Origin: Pseudomonadota bacterium
Lineage (GTDB): Bacteria > Pseudomonadota > Gammaproteobacteria > Burkholderiales > Burkholderiaceae_F
Assembly: GCA_029778535.1 (NCBI GenBank)
Contig: JAKOQB010000125.1
Location: 1 to 61,863, forward strand
Reading direction: 5' to 3'
Length of the DNA stretch: 61,863 bases
A program made the position numbers and the translations under genes. The notes beneath the pieces are model-generated. The model was not told the DNA's origin and ran no database searches. It worked only from the letters and a program-made list of their open reading frames with translations. The stretch's first letter is position 1. Each line of letters begins with the position of its first letter. Below are positions 19,315-27,190 of this stretch, one piece after another.

Positions 19315-19968
19315 CTACTTGCGCTGCGTGTCGCTCGGCGCCGGCTGGGCCGGCTGGGCCGGCTTCGATTGCAGGTCCGACACCTCGGCCGGCGTCAGGT
19401 AGTCGAACGCCTTGACCACGCGCTGCACGCCCGACACGCGGCTCGCGACAGTGGCGGCATAGTTGCCCTCGGTCTCCGTGACGCGTCCCATCAGGTAGAC
19501 GACGCCGTGCTCGGTCACCACGCGGATCGTCGCGGCCGGCACTTCCTTCGCTTCGATCAGCGCTGCGCGCACCTTGGCCGTGGTCGCGGTGTCGGCGGTG
19601 CGCGCGGCGATCGTCGACAGGAATCCGACCTGCAGTTCGTTCAGCACCTCGCGCACGTTTTCGGTCTTCTGCGCGATCTCCCCCGCCTCGTCCTTCGCCT
19701 GCTGGGTGGTTACTTCGCCGGTCAGCAGCACCTTGCGGTTGTAGCTCGAGACGTTGATGTTGGCCGTGTCGCGCGGGAATTTTTCCGCCAGCGCGCGATT
19801 GATGCGGCGTTCGATCGCCTCGTCCTCGAGCTGGATTCCGACCGAGCGCCGATCGGTCGCCACCAGCGCGCCGCCGGCGACCACGCCGCCGACGACCAGC
19901 GGCGCACAGCCCGCCGCCACGAACGAGATCGCGGCCAGCGCCGCCCACCGCACCAGGCTTTGTTTCAT
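19315..19968 (-). CDS. BON-domain outer-membrane lipoprotein (DolP/YraP-like)
   Basis: The 217-residue protein begins with a lipoprotein signal ending in the lipobox VAAGC. Two BON domains follow (about 45-115, with IERRINRAL, and 125-195, with TAKVRAALIE and GVVYLMGRVTE). The tail is a proline/alanine-rich linker. Dual-BON lipoproteins such as DolP help maintain outer-membrane integrity. It starts one base upstream of the yraN stop, an arrangement (yraN followed by the BON gene) seen widely in proteobacteria, which supports the call. Confidence 0.92.
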   Translation of the reverse strand: MKQSLVRWAALAAISFVAAGCAPLVVGGVVAGGALVATDRRSVGIQLEDEAIERRINRALAEKFPRDTANINVSSYNRKVLLTGEVTTQQAKDEAGEIAQKTENVREVLNELQVGFLSTIAARTADTATTAKVRAALIEAKEVPAATIRVVTEHGVVYLMGRVTETEGNYAATVASRVSGVQRVVKAFDYLTPAEVSDLQSKPAQPAQPAPSDTQRK

Positions 19969-20370
19969 TCAGTCTCCCCGTTCAGTAAATGCATCGCGAA
20001 TCCATTCGCCGACGCCGCGATCGTCGGCCGTGATCACGTCGAACCGGCACGGCGGCCAGCCCGCGGACTTGTCGCCGAACTGCCCCATCAGGTAATGCTG
20101 CGCGGCGCGCGCCAGCCGCCGCCGCTTGAAGCGGTCGACGCTCGCCGCCGCACCGCCGAAGCGCGCGTCGTTGCGCAACCGCACCTCGACGAACACGACG
20201 GTGGCGCCCTCCTGCGCGACGATGTCCAGCTCACCTTCGCGGTAGCGCACGTTGCGCGCGAGGATACGACATCCGCTCGCCAGCAGCCGCTCGCACGCGG
20301 CCTGCTCGGCGGCATCGCCGGCGCGCTGCTTCGGCGTGCGCACCCCCGGTCGCCTGCGGAGAAAACTCAT
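19969..20370 (-). CDS. yraN: YraN/UPF0102 family nuclease-like protein
   Basis: The 133-residue protein has the UPF0102 core. GDAAEQAACERLLASG is followed by REGELDIVAQEG and VFVEVRLRND, the conserved acidic and basic positions of a restriction-endonuclease-like fold (E, D, and ExR in place of ExK). Family function is unresolved; it may act on DNA. It is between the LpoA-like gene (9 bases) and the BON lipoprotein gene, the usual context. Confidence 0.92.
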   Translation of the reverse strand: MSFLRRRPGVRTPKQRAGDAAEQAACERLLASGCRILARNVRYREGELDIVAQEGATVVFVEVRLRNDARFGGAAASVDRFKRRRLARAAQHYLMGQFGDKSAGWPPCRFDVITADDRGVGEWIRDAFTERGD

Positions 20371-20379
20371 GATCCGGTC

Positions 20380-21486
20380 CTATCGCGTGACTTCGCGCAA
20401 CGCATCGCTGCGTTCGATGCGGCCCTCCCGAAAGACCGCGAAGGTCGGCGTTCGTTCCACGCGCGGCGAGCGCTCGCGATCGACGCGCAGCCAGCCGGTG
20501 ACGCCGTCGAGCTCGAAGCGCGTGCGGTCGGCGAGCAGTTCCAGCGCGATCCGGTACGCGTCGATTCCGAGCGCGTACAGCCGCTGTACCTCGGCGCTGT
20601 ACGTATCGGGCGCGCGCGGATAGGCCTTCACCGCCGGCCGATCGGGGTCGATCAGCCATGGCATGTCGACGAAGCGCACGCCCTCGAGATCGTTGGTCAT
20701 AAGGGAGCCGCTGCCCTTGTTGATCTGCGAGGTGGCGAACAGCGACGCGTCGATCGGCAGCCGCGTGCGCACCTGCACCGCGTCGTTCACGTCGAGCGCG
20801 AGGAAGATCGCGGCCGGCGCGGCCTTCGCGATCTCGCGCGCCACGCCGTCGGCGCCGTACTGCGCGTAGTCGAGCGTGATCGTCGGCGCGCCCGCCTGTT
20901 TCAGCGCGGCGACGAACGCGGCCGCGGTGCGCCTGGCGAGCGCGCTGTCGCCGACCACGACCGCGTATCGGCGCGCGCCGGACGGCGTGGCGCCCGGATC
21001 GACCGCGCGCAGCGCCGCGCGCACCAGCAGCGCCGCCTCGTCCTCGACGCTGACGCCGAACGCCAGCATCGACGCGGAAATCGCGCCGGCGTTGTCGGGA
21101 ACGTTCAGCAGCAGCACGGGAACGCCCGCGTCGCCGCGCTCGACCACGGCATTCACCGCGCTGCGCGTCAGCGGGCCGACAACCAGGCGCACGCCGCGCT
21201 CGCGTGCCGCGCGCACCGCATCGACCGCCTGGGCGGCGCCGGCATCGGTCTCGATCACCTGCACCGCGACCTGCGCGCGCCGCGTCCGGTGGGCGGCGAC
21301 GAAGCCTTCGCGCACCGCTTCGCCCGCGCGCGCGAACGGCGTGTCGGCGCCGGGCACAATCAGCGCGATCGTCGCCTCGGTCGGGGCGGCGGGTGCGGCG
21401 GGAGGAGGGTTTGTCGGCGCCTGCGCGCGCGCCGACAATGTCAGGCACGCGGCGAGAGCGCACAGGAAGGGGTGGCGGAGGGGCAT
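20380..21486 (-). CDS. LpoA/LppC-like penicillin-binding-protein activator
   Basis: The ATG at 21486 (MPLRHPFLCALAACLTLSAR) gives a clean signal peptide; a TTG nine bases upstream is less likely. The 368-residue protein has a periplasmic-binding-protein fold typical of the C-terminal half of LpoA: IALIVPGADTPFARAGEAVR, VVGPLTRSAVNAV and LYALGIDAYRIALEL. Family members activate PBP1A, the peptidoglycan synthase. The N-terminal TPR domain of enterobacterial LpoA is absent, and no lipobox is obvious. Its ATG overlaps the rsmI ATG on the opposite strand within a single CATG. Confidence 0.85.
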   Translation of the reverse strand: MPLRHPFLCALAACLTLSARAQAPTNPPPAAPAAPTEATIALIVPGADTPFARAGEAVREGFVAAHRTRRAQVAVQVIETDAGAAQAVDAVRAARERGVRLVVGPLTRSAVNAVVERGDAGVPVLLLNVPDNAGAISASMLAFGVSVEDEAALLVRAALRAVDPGATPSGARRYAVVVGDSALARRTAAAFVAALKQAGAPTITLDYAQYGADGVAREIAKAAPAAIFLALDVNDAVQVRTRLPIDASLFATSQINKGSGSLMTNDLEGVRFVDMPWLIDPDRPAVKAYPRAPDTYSAEVQRLYALGIDAYRIALELLADRTRFELDGVTGWLRVDRERSPRVERTPTFAVFREGRIERSDALREVTR

Positions 21487-22387
21487 GGAACGCAAGCCGT
21501 TCTGGAACGACGATCCACTGATCGCTGTGAGCGGCGTGGCGGATCAGGACTTGCCGGCCGGCGCGCTGTACGTGGTGGCCACGCCGATCGGCAATGCCGC
21601 GGACATTACGTTGCGTGCACTGTGGGTGCTATCGCAGATGGACGCGATCGCCTGCGAGGATACCCGCACCTCGCGGCCGCTGCTTGCCCGCTATCGGATC
21701 GAGGCGCCGCTGCTGGCCGCGCACGAGCACAACGAGCGTGCAGTGGCGGCGCGCATCGCGGCTCATCTTTCGCGCGGCCAGCGTGTCGCGCTGGTGAGCG
21801 ACGCCGGCACGCCCGCGGTGTCCGATCCGGGCGCGCGCCTTGTCGGCGCGCTGCGCGCCGCCGGCCATCGCATCGTTCCGGTCCCCGGCGCGAGCAGCGT
21901 GACCGCGGCGCTCAGCGCGGCCGGATTGTTCGACGCGCCGTGGACCTTCATCGGCTTCCTGCCGCGCGGTGCGCGCGAGCGCGAACGTGTGCTGCGCGCC
22001 GCCGCCGCGAGCGGGAACGCGACGATCGTTCTCGAAGCGCCGCACCGGATCGGCGCCACCGCGGCCGAAATCGCAGCGGCCTTCGATCCCGCGCGGCGCG
22101 TGATCGTCGCGCGCGAGCTGACGAAGAAGTTCGAATCGATCGTCGCCACCACGGCAGCCGAGCTGCCGGCCGCGGTCGCTGCCGGCGAGGCGCGCGGCGA
22201 ATACGTGCTGGCCATCGATGCGCCCGCCGTCGCGCCGGAGCGCGACATCGACGCGCTGACGCTGCGCTGGCTGCACGCGCTCGGCGCGGAGCTGCCGGCC
22301 GCGCGCGCGGCCGCGCTGGCCGCCGAAGTCACCGGACTGCCACGCGCGCGCCTTTACGACGCGCTGATCGGCAAGTCGCGCGGCTGA
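21485..22387 (+). CDS. rsmI: 16S rRNA 2'-O-ribose C1402 methyltransferase RsmI
   Basis: The 300-residue protein carries GALYVVATPIGNAADITLRA, CEDTRTSRPLL, VSDAGTPAVSDPGARLV and VPGASSVTAALSAAGL, the tetrapyrrole-methylase-like signature of RsmI. It methylates the ribose of C1402 in the decoding centre of 16S rRNA. The divergent LpoA-like gene next to rsmI is a standard proteobacterial arrangement. The ATG at 21485 is the natural start. The 3' end overlaps the convergent kinase gene by 34 bases. Confidence 0.97.
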   Translation: MERKPFWNDDPLIAVSGVADQDLPAGALYVVATPIGNAADITLRALWVLSQMDAIACEDTRTSRPLLARYRIEAPLLAAHEHNERAVAARIAAHLSRGQRVALVSDAGTPAVSDPGARLVGALRAAGHRIVPVPGASSVTAALSAAGLFDAPWTFIGFLPRGARERERVLRAAAASGNATIVLEAPHRIGATAAEIAAAFDPARRVIVARELTKKFESIVATTAAELPAAVAAGEARGEYVLAIDAPAVAPERDIDALTLRWLHALGAELPAARAAALAAEVTGLPRARLYDALIGKSRG

Positions 22388-24414
22388 ACCTTCGCGCCGG
22401 TATCGACGCCGTCGCGCGACTCCCACCATGCGCGCGCCTCGTGGAAGGTCCACGGCAGTTGCGCCAGCAGCGGATCGAGCGCATTGATCACCTCGGTGGC
22501 CGACTGCGGCCGCGCGTCGGGCGACTTCGCCATGCAGCGGTCGATCAGTTGCGCCAGCGCGGGCGGAACCGACGCGGGCAACGGCGGCGGCGGCACGTGC
22601 ACGACCTGATAGGCGAGCGCGAGATCGTTCGCGCCCTCGAACGGCGGCGCGCCGCGCAGCAGGAACGAGCCGACCGCGCCGAGCGCGTACAGGTCGGAGC
22701 GCAGGTCGGCGCTGTCCGGATGCTCGATGCGCTCGGGCGCCATGTACGACGGCGTGCCGAGCACGCGCAGCGCGCGCGTCAGATCGCGCGTCGCCTCGGT
22801 GCGCGTGTCCTTGACGAGGCCGAAGTCGAGCACCTTGACCACGTCGTATTCGCCGCCCCTGCGGCACAGCATCACGTTGGCCGGCTTGATGTCGCGGTGC
22901 ACGAGCGCGCGCGCGTGCGCCTCGGCGAGCGACCCGGCGATGCCGCGCAGCACGTGCGCAACCCGCGGCGCCGACAGCGCGCCGTGGCGCTCGACCACCT
23001 GCTGCAGCGTCAGGCCGTCGAGGTACTCCATCGCAAAGAACGGCTGGCCCTCGGGCGTGCGGCCGAAGTCGAACACCTCGACCGTGTTCGGGTGCGACAG
23101 CTGGCTCGCCAGCTTCGCCTCGCGATCGAAGCGCGCCAGCGTCTCGTCGTTGGCCAGCCGCAGCTCGACGATCTTGACCGCGGTCGGCCGCTTCAGCAGC
23201 CGATGACGCGCGCGGTACACGCGCGCGAATCCGCCCTGCCCGATCTCCTCCAGCAGCTCGTAGTTGCCGACGCGCTTCGCATCCTCGACTTCCTGCTGCA
23301 TCCTGAGCATGCGCAGCAGCGCAACGATGAGCCCGAACACCGCGACGCTCACGAGGCCGCCGAACACGAGGAACGCGGTCTCCAGCCGCGCCAGCGGCGC
23401 GAACGCCTCGCGCTCCGCGATCTCGACCGCAATGCCGAAGTCGTAGTCGTCGAGCCAGCGCCAGGCGCCGATCACGGACTCGCCGACGTAGTTGCGATAC
23501 GGCTGCAGCAGCTCGCCCGATTTCTCGCCGCCGGCACGAGCGAACAGCGCGTGCGCGATCAGCGCGGTCAGCGGCGGCTCGCCGAACTCGATGCCGGGAT
23601 CGATCAGCCGCAGGCGGCCGATCGGGGTTTCGCCCGGCTTGACGCGGCCGGTCTCTTCGAGAGCGGCGATGAAACGGCTCGCGGTCAGCAGCCGGCCGGC
23701 GGCGTCGAACGCGTAGGCCTCGCCGCTCGCGCCCGTGCGCGCCGCCTCGAACAGCTGCGAGAAGCGATCGTCGGCCGGCTTGCCGATGTCGAGCACCGCG
23801 ATCACGTTGCCGGCCGCGTCGCGCACCGGCGCGGCGATCCACACGCGCGGCGGACCCGGCTCCACGTCGGCGACGGCGCCGATCCGCTCGGCGTCGCTGC
23901 GCGAGCCGCTGAAGACAGTCGCGCCGGCGCGCACCTTGTCGAAGGTGGCGCGCATCGCGTCGTGCAGCGGCCAGCCGCACTTGGCCGAATTGCGCGCGGC
24001 CAGCACGCGGCCGTCGAGATCGAACAGGTGGATCGATGCCGCCAGATCGGGCTGGCGCAGCGTGTCGATCGCGGCGATCAGGTGCGTACCCGGCGCACCG
24101 CGACAGGCGCGCCGCAGTTCGTCGGGGCCGCGCGCGGCCGCGGCGAGCAGCGGCGCGGCGGCGTCGATCAGCCGCGAATCCGCTGCCCAACGCTGCACGT
24201 TCAGCCTCTTCTCGTTGATCCACGCATCGAGCGTGATGCTCTGGCTGCCGACCAGAGTGCGCAGCGTGTTCGCTTCGAGCTCCGTCAGCGCATTGCGCAC
24301 GCCGCTGTAGATCCAGACGCTGATCGCCGCGATCACGAGCAGCCCGGCCGCAAGCTCCACCGGCCGCCGGCGTGCCAGCGAACCGAAGCGTTCGAGGAAT
24401 GGGGCGTCGAACAT
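22354..24414 (-). CDS. Transmembrane Ser/Thr protein kinase with periplasmic Cache-like sensor
   Basis: The 686-residue protein has a helix at about 20-40 and another at about 350-375, bracketing a 310-residue extracytoplasmic sensor. That sensor has double-Cache features (RVWIAAPVRDAAGNVIAVLD and the FDAAGRLLTAS strand). The C-terminal half is an intact Hanks-type kinase: IGQGGFARVYRA, AVKIVEL, VHRDIKPANVM, VLDFGLVKDT, GTPSYMAPE. It should phosphorylate cytoplasmic Ser/Thr in response to a periplasmic ligand. Sensor-plus-kinase proteins of this form are uncommon compared with PASTA kinases. It is followed by rsmI in convergent overlap and lies 21 bases after the M20 gene. Confidence 0.93.
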   Translation of the reverse strand: MFDAPFLERFGSLARRRPVELAAGLLVIAAISVWIYSGVRNALTELEANTLRTLVGSQSITLDAWINEKRLNVQRWAADSRLIDAAAPLLAAAARGPDELRRACRGAPGTHLIAAIDTLRQPDLAASIHLFDLDGRVLAARNSAKCGWPLHDAMRATFDKVRAGATVFSGSRSDAERIGAVADVEPGPPRVWIAAPVRDAAGNVIAVLDIGKPADDRFSQLFEAARTGASGEAYAFDAAGRLLTASRFIAALEETGRVKPGETPIGRLRLIDPGIEFGEPPLTALIAHALFARAGGEKSGELLQPYRNYVGESVIGAWRWLDDYDFGIAVEIAEREAFAPLARLETAFLVFGGLVSVAVFGLIVALLRMLRMQQEVEDAKRVGNYELLEEIGQGGFARVYRARHRLLKRPTAVKIVELRLANDETLARFDREAKLASQLSHPNTVEVFDFGRTPEGQPFFAMEYLDGLTLQQVVERHGALSAPRVAHVLRGIAGSLAEAHARALVHRDIKPANVMLCRRGGEYDVVKVLDFGLVKDTRTEATRDLTRALRVLGTPSYMAPERIEHPDSADLRSDLYALGAVGSFLLRGAPPFEGANDLALAYQVVHVPPPPLPASVPPALAQLIDRCMAKSPDARPQSATEVINALDPLLAQLPWTFHEARAWWESRDGVDTGAKVQPRDLPISAS

Positions 24415-24435
24415 CGATGACGCCCTTCGCGCAGG

Positions 24436-25926
24436 TTATCCGGGCAACGAGGTGATCACGCGCGCCACCGCAGCCGAGATCTGCTTCACATACGGAATGT
24501 GCAGAAACTCGTTGGGGCCGTGCGCATTCGACTTCGGCCCCAGCACGCCGGTGATCAGGTACTGCGCGCGCGGGAACTTGTCGCCCAGCATGTTCATGAA
24601 CGGAATCGTGCCGCCCGAGCCGGTCCACGCCGACTCGCGGCCGAACACCGCGCGCGACGCGTCGTCGGCCGCCAGCTTCAGCCACGGCGCGGTCGCGGGC
24701 GCGTTCCACCCGGTCGCGCCCCAGTCGGCATCGAACGTCACCCTCGCGTTGTACGGCGGATCGGCTTCCAGCAGTTCCTTCAGCCGGCGCGTGGCGCGCT
24801 CGCCGTCGACGGTGGGCGGAATGCGCAGCGACACCTTCAGCGTCGTCTTCGGCCGCAGCACGTTGCCGGCCGATTCGATCGACGGCAGACCGCCGGCGCC
24901 GGTGATCGCGAGCGCCGGCCGCCACGTGCGGTTCAGGATCGCCTCGACCGGATCGCGCGTGACCGGCTGTGAGGTTGGGATGCCTTCGCACACGTGCTGC
25001 CGCAGATCCTGCGGCAGCACTTCGTTATCCGTGCCGGGACCGCGCGCGCAGGCGATCCACGGAAACTCGGTCCACACCTTGTCGCCGAGCACCTGGCCCG
25101 CGACCTGCGCCTGGTCGAGGCGCTCGCGCGGAATCTCGGTGTGGAACGCGGGGTCGAGCACGCGGCCGGTGGCGGGATCGTCGATGCGGTTGAGCAACTG
25201 CCGCGCGATGCGGAACGAACTGGGCACGATGCCGCTCGCGTGACCCGAGTGCACGCCTTCGCCGAGGATCTCGACGGTCAGCGTGCCGCCGACCAGCCCG
25301 CGCAGCGACGTCGTCATCCACAACTGCTCGTAGTTGCCGCAGCCCGAGTCGAGCCCCGCGACCAGCGCCACGTCGCCGAAGCGCGGCGCGAGGAGGTCGA
25401 GATACGCGGGCAGGTCGGGCGAGCCGCTTTCCTCGCAGGTCTCGATGATGCCGACGCAGCGCGGCCTGGGGGCGCCCTGCGCGTCGAGCGCGGCGATCAC
25501 GGTGAGCGCGCAGTAGATCGCGTAGCCGTCGTCGGCGGCGCCGCGCCCGTAGAGCTTGCCGTCCTCGATCATCGGCGTCCACGGGCCGAAGCCGTCGCGC
25601 CAGCCGGCCATCTCCGGCTGCTTGTCGAGGTGGCCGTAGAACAGCACCGTCTTCGCGTTGCCGTACGTACCGGTGGCGGGCACGTCGAAGAAGATGCACG
25701 GCGTCCTGCCTTCGATCGACAGGATCTCGATCGTGAGGCCCTCGATCTTCTGCGCCGCGCCCCACGCGTACGCTTCCTGCACGACCGCCTGCAGGTAACC
25801 GTGGGCGCTCCAGCTCGCGTCGAACGCGGGCGACTTGGCGGGCACCTTCACGTAGTCGACCAGGCGCGGGATCAGATCCTCGTCCCAGCGCCGCTCGACG
25901 AAATGCTTGAGGTCGGCCAGATTCAT
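24436..25926 (-). CDS. M20 family metallopeptidase (dipeptidase-like)
   Basis: The 496-residue protein has the M20 zinc site: FYGHLDKQPE (His, Asp), GRGAADDGYAI (bridging Asp) and ETCEESGSPD (catalytic and metal Glu pair). A dimerisation domain insert runs at about 200-360. The C-terminal part has IPFMNMLGDKFP and GVLGPKSNAHGPNEFL, supplying the final His ligand. It probably hydrolyses di- or short peptides, or acylated amino acids; substrate cannot be read from sequence. It is 28 bases after rlpA and may be cotranscribed. Confidence 0.93.
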   Translation of the reverse strand: MNLADLKHFVERRWDEDLIPRLVDYVKVPAKSPAFDASWSAHGYLQAVVQEAYAWGAAQKIEGLTIEILSIEGRTPCIFFDVPATGTYGNAKTVLFYGHLDKQPEMAGWRDGFGPWTPMIEDGKLYGRGAADDGYAIYCALTVIAALDAQGAPRPRCVGIIETCEESGSPDLPAYLDLLAPRFGDVALVAGLDSGCGNYEQLWMTTSLRGLVGGTLTVEILGEGVHSGHASGIVPSSFRIARQLLNRIDDPATGRVLDPAFHTEIPRERLDQAQVAGQVLGDKVWTEFPWIACARGPGTDNEVLPQDLRQHVCEGIPTSQPVTRDPVEAILNRTWRPALAITGAGGLPSIESAGNVLRPKTTLKVSLRIPPTVDGERATRRLKELLEADPPYNARVTFDADWGATGWNAPATAPWLKLAADDASRAVFGRESAWTGSGGTIPFMNMLGDKFPRAQYLITGVLGPKSNAHGPNEFLHIPYVKQISAAVARVITSLPG

Positions 25927-25954
25927 CGGGATTCTCCTAGCGAATGCAGACAGC

Positions 25955-27190
25955 TCAACGCGCGAACACGGTGGTTTCGCGGTTTAGCATGCGCTCGAGG
26001 CGGTGGGACAGCGCGAGCGCCGCCGCGCGATCGACGAGGTCGCCGATCAGGACGCGAAAGATACTCCCGTGGCGCTCGACCCGCGGCTGATCGACCGCGT
26101 CGGCGCCGGTGGCAATGCGCGCGAGTTCCTGCGCGATGCGGTCGCGCAGCGATTCGGCGTTGGCGGCCTGGGCGAACGCGCCGAGCTGCACGGACCAGCG
26201 TGTCTCGTTCGGTGCGGTGGCGGTCGGTGCGGTGGCGGCCGGCGCAGTGGCGTTTGGCGCGGGCGGCAGCAGCGCGGGCGCGATCTCAGGCAGCGGCGCG
26301 CCACTGCTCGCATCCGCCGACGCGATCGGCAGCGCGGTCGCGACCGGCTCCGGGTCCGGCGCCGGCGCCAGTACCGGCGCGGGGGCAGTCGCGACTTGCG
26401 TGCGCTGGCAGCAGCGGCCGGAGGCGATATCGGCGTTCGTCAGCCGCTCAACGTCGACTTCGCCGGTGCCGGCATCGGCGATGCCGAGCCGGGTCGCCGC
26501 GGCGTACGACAGGTCGATGATGCGGTCGTCCTTGAACGGCCCGCGGTCGTTGATGCGCACGATCACGCTGGCGCCGTTCGTCACGCGGGTCACGCGCGCG
26601 TAGCTCGGGATCGGCAGCGTCGGATGCGCGGCGGTCATCGCGAACATGTCGTAGATCTCGCCGCTGGACGTGCGGTTGCCGTGGAACTGGCGTCCGTACC
26701 AAGACGCGTAGCCGCGCTGCCGGAACGGCACGTCAGCCGCGAGCGGCGTGTACGTCTTGCCGAGCGCGACGTACGGCCGGTTCGCATACGGATGCAGCGG
26801 CTCCACGCGCGGCACGGCATCCGGCACCTTCGCCAGATCCACCGGCACCCGCGCCGGCGGCCCGTCGTTCTGGTAATAGCCGCCCGCGCGCTGCGGCGGC
26901 TTCGATACCGTTGCGCAGCCGGCGACGAGCGCGCACGCGATGACGGCAGACAGCGTGATCCGTGATCCGTGATCTGTGATCCGTGATCCGTGATCTGTGA
27001 TCCGTGATCCGTGATCCGTGATCTGTGATCCGTGATCTGTGATCCGTGATCCGTGATCCGTGATCCGTGATCTGTGATCCGTGATCCGAACCGCGCGCAA
27101 TCCGCAATCCGCAATCCGCAATTCGACCGCTGACTGCCCACCGCCCGACGCCCGACACCCGACGCCCGACGCACTGCCGACTGCCTTCAC
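25955..27190 (-). CDS. rlpA: Septal-ring lytic transglycosylase RlpA family lipoprotein, with repeat-embedded 5' end
   Basis: The conserved part is clear: a lipobox (VIACALVAGC), the double-psi beta-barrel (YASWYGRQFHGNRTSSGE and VIVRINDRGPFKDDRIIDLS), a Pro/Ala linker, and a SPOR domain (TRWSVQLGAFAQAANAESL) that binds denuded septal peptidoglycan. The start is not clear. Immediately before the signal peptide lies a 19-unit heptamer array without any start codon in this frame. Usable upstream starts are GTG at 27190, which overlaps the rodA stop as GTGA, and TTG at 27121 or 27100. Any of these places the repeat array inside the coding frame, adding 60-85 residues ahead of the signal. GTG 27190 is listed; confidence in the gene is high, in its start low. 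Confidence 0.85.
   Translation of the reverse strand: MKAVGSASGVGCRASGGGQSAVELRIADCGLRAVRITDHRSRITDHGSRITDHGSQITDHGSRITDHGSRITDHGSRITLSAVIACALVAGCATVSKPPQRAGGYYQNDGPPARVPVDLAKVPDAVPRVEPLHPYANRPYVALGKTYTPLAADVPFRQRGYASWYGRQFHGNRTSSGEIYDMFAMTAAHPTLPIPSYARVTRVTNGASVIVRINDRGPFKDDRIIDLSYAAATRLGIADAGTGEVDVERLTNADIASGRCCQRTQVATAPAPVLAPAPDPEPVATALPIASADASSGAPLPEIAPALLPPAPNATAPAATAPTATAPNETRWSVQLGAFAQAANAESLRDRIAQELARIATGADAVDQPRVERHGSIFRVLIGDLVDRAAALALSHRLERMLNRETTVFAR
26955..27087. repeat. Array of 19 tandem heptamers, GTGATC(C/T)
   Basis: Nineteen uninterrupted 7-base units, GTGATCC with five GTGATCT variants, span exactly 133 bases. Read on the coding strand of rlpA the unit is GGATCAC or AGATCAC. 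The array lies just upstream of the rlpA lipoprotein signal and is in the rlpA frame. Because 7 is not a multiple of 3, gain or loss of a unit would change the frame. Confidence 0.97.
27096..27171. repeat. Two further heptamer tracts: CGCAATC x4 and CCCGACG x4
   Basis: Positions 27096-27123 hold CGCAATC three times and CGCAATT once. Positions 27144-27171 hold four CCCGAC(G/A) units. Together with the 19-unit array they make up almost the whole interval between rodA and the rlpA signal peptide. Confidence 0.9.

Noticed and set aside
19369..24420. A 1683-residue plus-strand open frame
   Set aside because: It runs opposite a chain of well-recognised genes (BON protein, yraN, LpoA-like, kinase) and its translation is arginine/alanine/glutamine-rich low-complexity sequence, a common antisense artefact in GC-rich DNA.
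26955..27087. CRISPR-like array
   Set aside because: The units are 7 bases with no spacers between them, so it is a simple tandem repeat.
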